Assembly: GCF_024763615.1 (NCBI RefSeq)
Contig: NC_077222.1
Span: 73,718,001-73,782,000 of the forward strand
Reading direction: 5' to 3'
From: Phlebotomus papatasi
Taxonomy: Eukaryota > Arthropoda > Insecta > Diptera > Psychodidae
DNA: 64,000 nucleotides
Each line of letters opens with the position of its first letter. Position 1 is the stretch's first letter. A program made the translations under genes and the position numbers. The notes under the pieces were generated by a model. The model searched no databases and had not been told where the DNA came from. It was given only the letters and a program-made list of their open reading frames with translations. Shown in pieces: positions 63,411 through 64,000 of the stretch.

Positions 63411-63940
63411 CCCTCTAATGGTGTTTTCTTTTATATGCGAAAAAAAGTTCTAAAACAATGTTTTCTAGGATAATTATGATCCAATAAAGTAAAAAAAAAC
63501 ATCTATTCTTCATTATCATTTTTAGTTTAGGCGCTAGGTGAGAAAATATAAAAATTTTTTGAAACTATTTTTGCTTCTAAAATTGACATTTTTAGTTCTT
63601 TCAATTTTTTAAAATAAAATATACAAAGTAGAATGACATATCTTTCAGTAAAAAATAAATTTATTTTAGTCAGATAACTTGAAATCGGTATTTTTATGGA
63701 AATTGGAAATGAGTTTTTTTACACAAATATTTTTTGTTGCTTTTTCTCTGACCTGTCACACAAAACTGGGAATAGCAACAAAACGAAGAGTCAAAATGAG
63801 TTCAAACAAACTTTCAAGAGATGTTTATAAGACTATTACCGAGGACACTATAGCACTTTTAAATAAATAAAACCTTTATTGTCGCTGTAAATGTGATTTT
63901 TGTGAAGACCGCCAAGGAGGCAGTCTTACCCGTTAGAGGG
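63411..63940. mobile_element. TTAA-flanked element, CCCTCTAA termini
   Basis: TTAA at 63407-63410 and 63941-63944; ends CCCTCTAATGG and, reversed, CCCTCTAACGG. 530 bp, like the other TTAA elements. A 63-codon frame at 63679-63870 has no recognisable domain. Confidence 0.78.
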
Positions 63941-64000
63941 TTAAATAAATTTCCTTTAGCTAATCTTTTACTGCCAAATATTGCAGACTGAATATTCTCA

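Larger units (their letters stand above)
52885..64000 (+). other. Presumed first intron of the PTB gene (to window end)
   Basis: Begins with gtaagt. No open frame in it shows a domain or conserved exon with splice signals. It contains the MITEs listed at 57764, 59622, 62476 and 63411, an AT microsatellite, and long AT-rich stretches. That it is a single intron is inferred from lack of visible exons. Confidence 0.6.

Overview
The window is AT-rich eukaryotic DNA with small protein-coding exons bounded by GT/AG splice sites, long introns, and many short inverted-repeat transposons. The proteins look dipteran: an importin-5 whose exon ends match the fly protein, an insect EcKinase (CHKov-like) protein, and an insect-type PTB-domain protein. 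AT content, compact exons and MITE load suggest a nematoceran fly such as a sand fly. That assignment is inference.

Layout: 1-17,520 is gene-poor and full of MITEs, a tRNA-derived SINE with a target-site duplication, and a 444-bp foldback element. 17,521-36,068 (minus) is a complete importin-5 gene: seven coding exons, 3,303 nt, 1,100 aa, with phases closing at every junction. Its introns hold repeats, including the second copy of a 1.06-kb pogo-like remnant. A weak candidate exon lies just upstream of it. 36,600-40,000 is repeat-rich intergenic DNA. 40,058-45,140 (minus) is a complete three-exon EcKinase-like gene with a 3.7-kb first intron. 45,200-51,400 is intergenic. 52,233-52,884 (plus) is the first coding exon of a PTB/PID-domain protein; the remaining exons are not visible, so its intron appears to run to the window end.

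The genes are unrelated in function: nuclear import receptor, small-molecule kinase-like protein, and signalling adaptor. The most unusual content is the transposon landscape. There are more than ten non-autonomous elements with GGG(G/T)AAA-type termini flanked by TA, some carrying decayed pogo/Tigger psq-helix coding sequence. There is also a group of TTAA-flanked (piggyBac-type) elements, a hAT-type MITE with a perfect 8-bp duplication, back-to-back and nested insertions, and one ancient repeat interrupted independently in two copies by two different MITE types. I saw no virus, CRISPR array, rRNA or functional tRNA.
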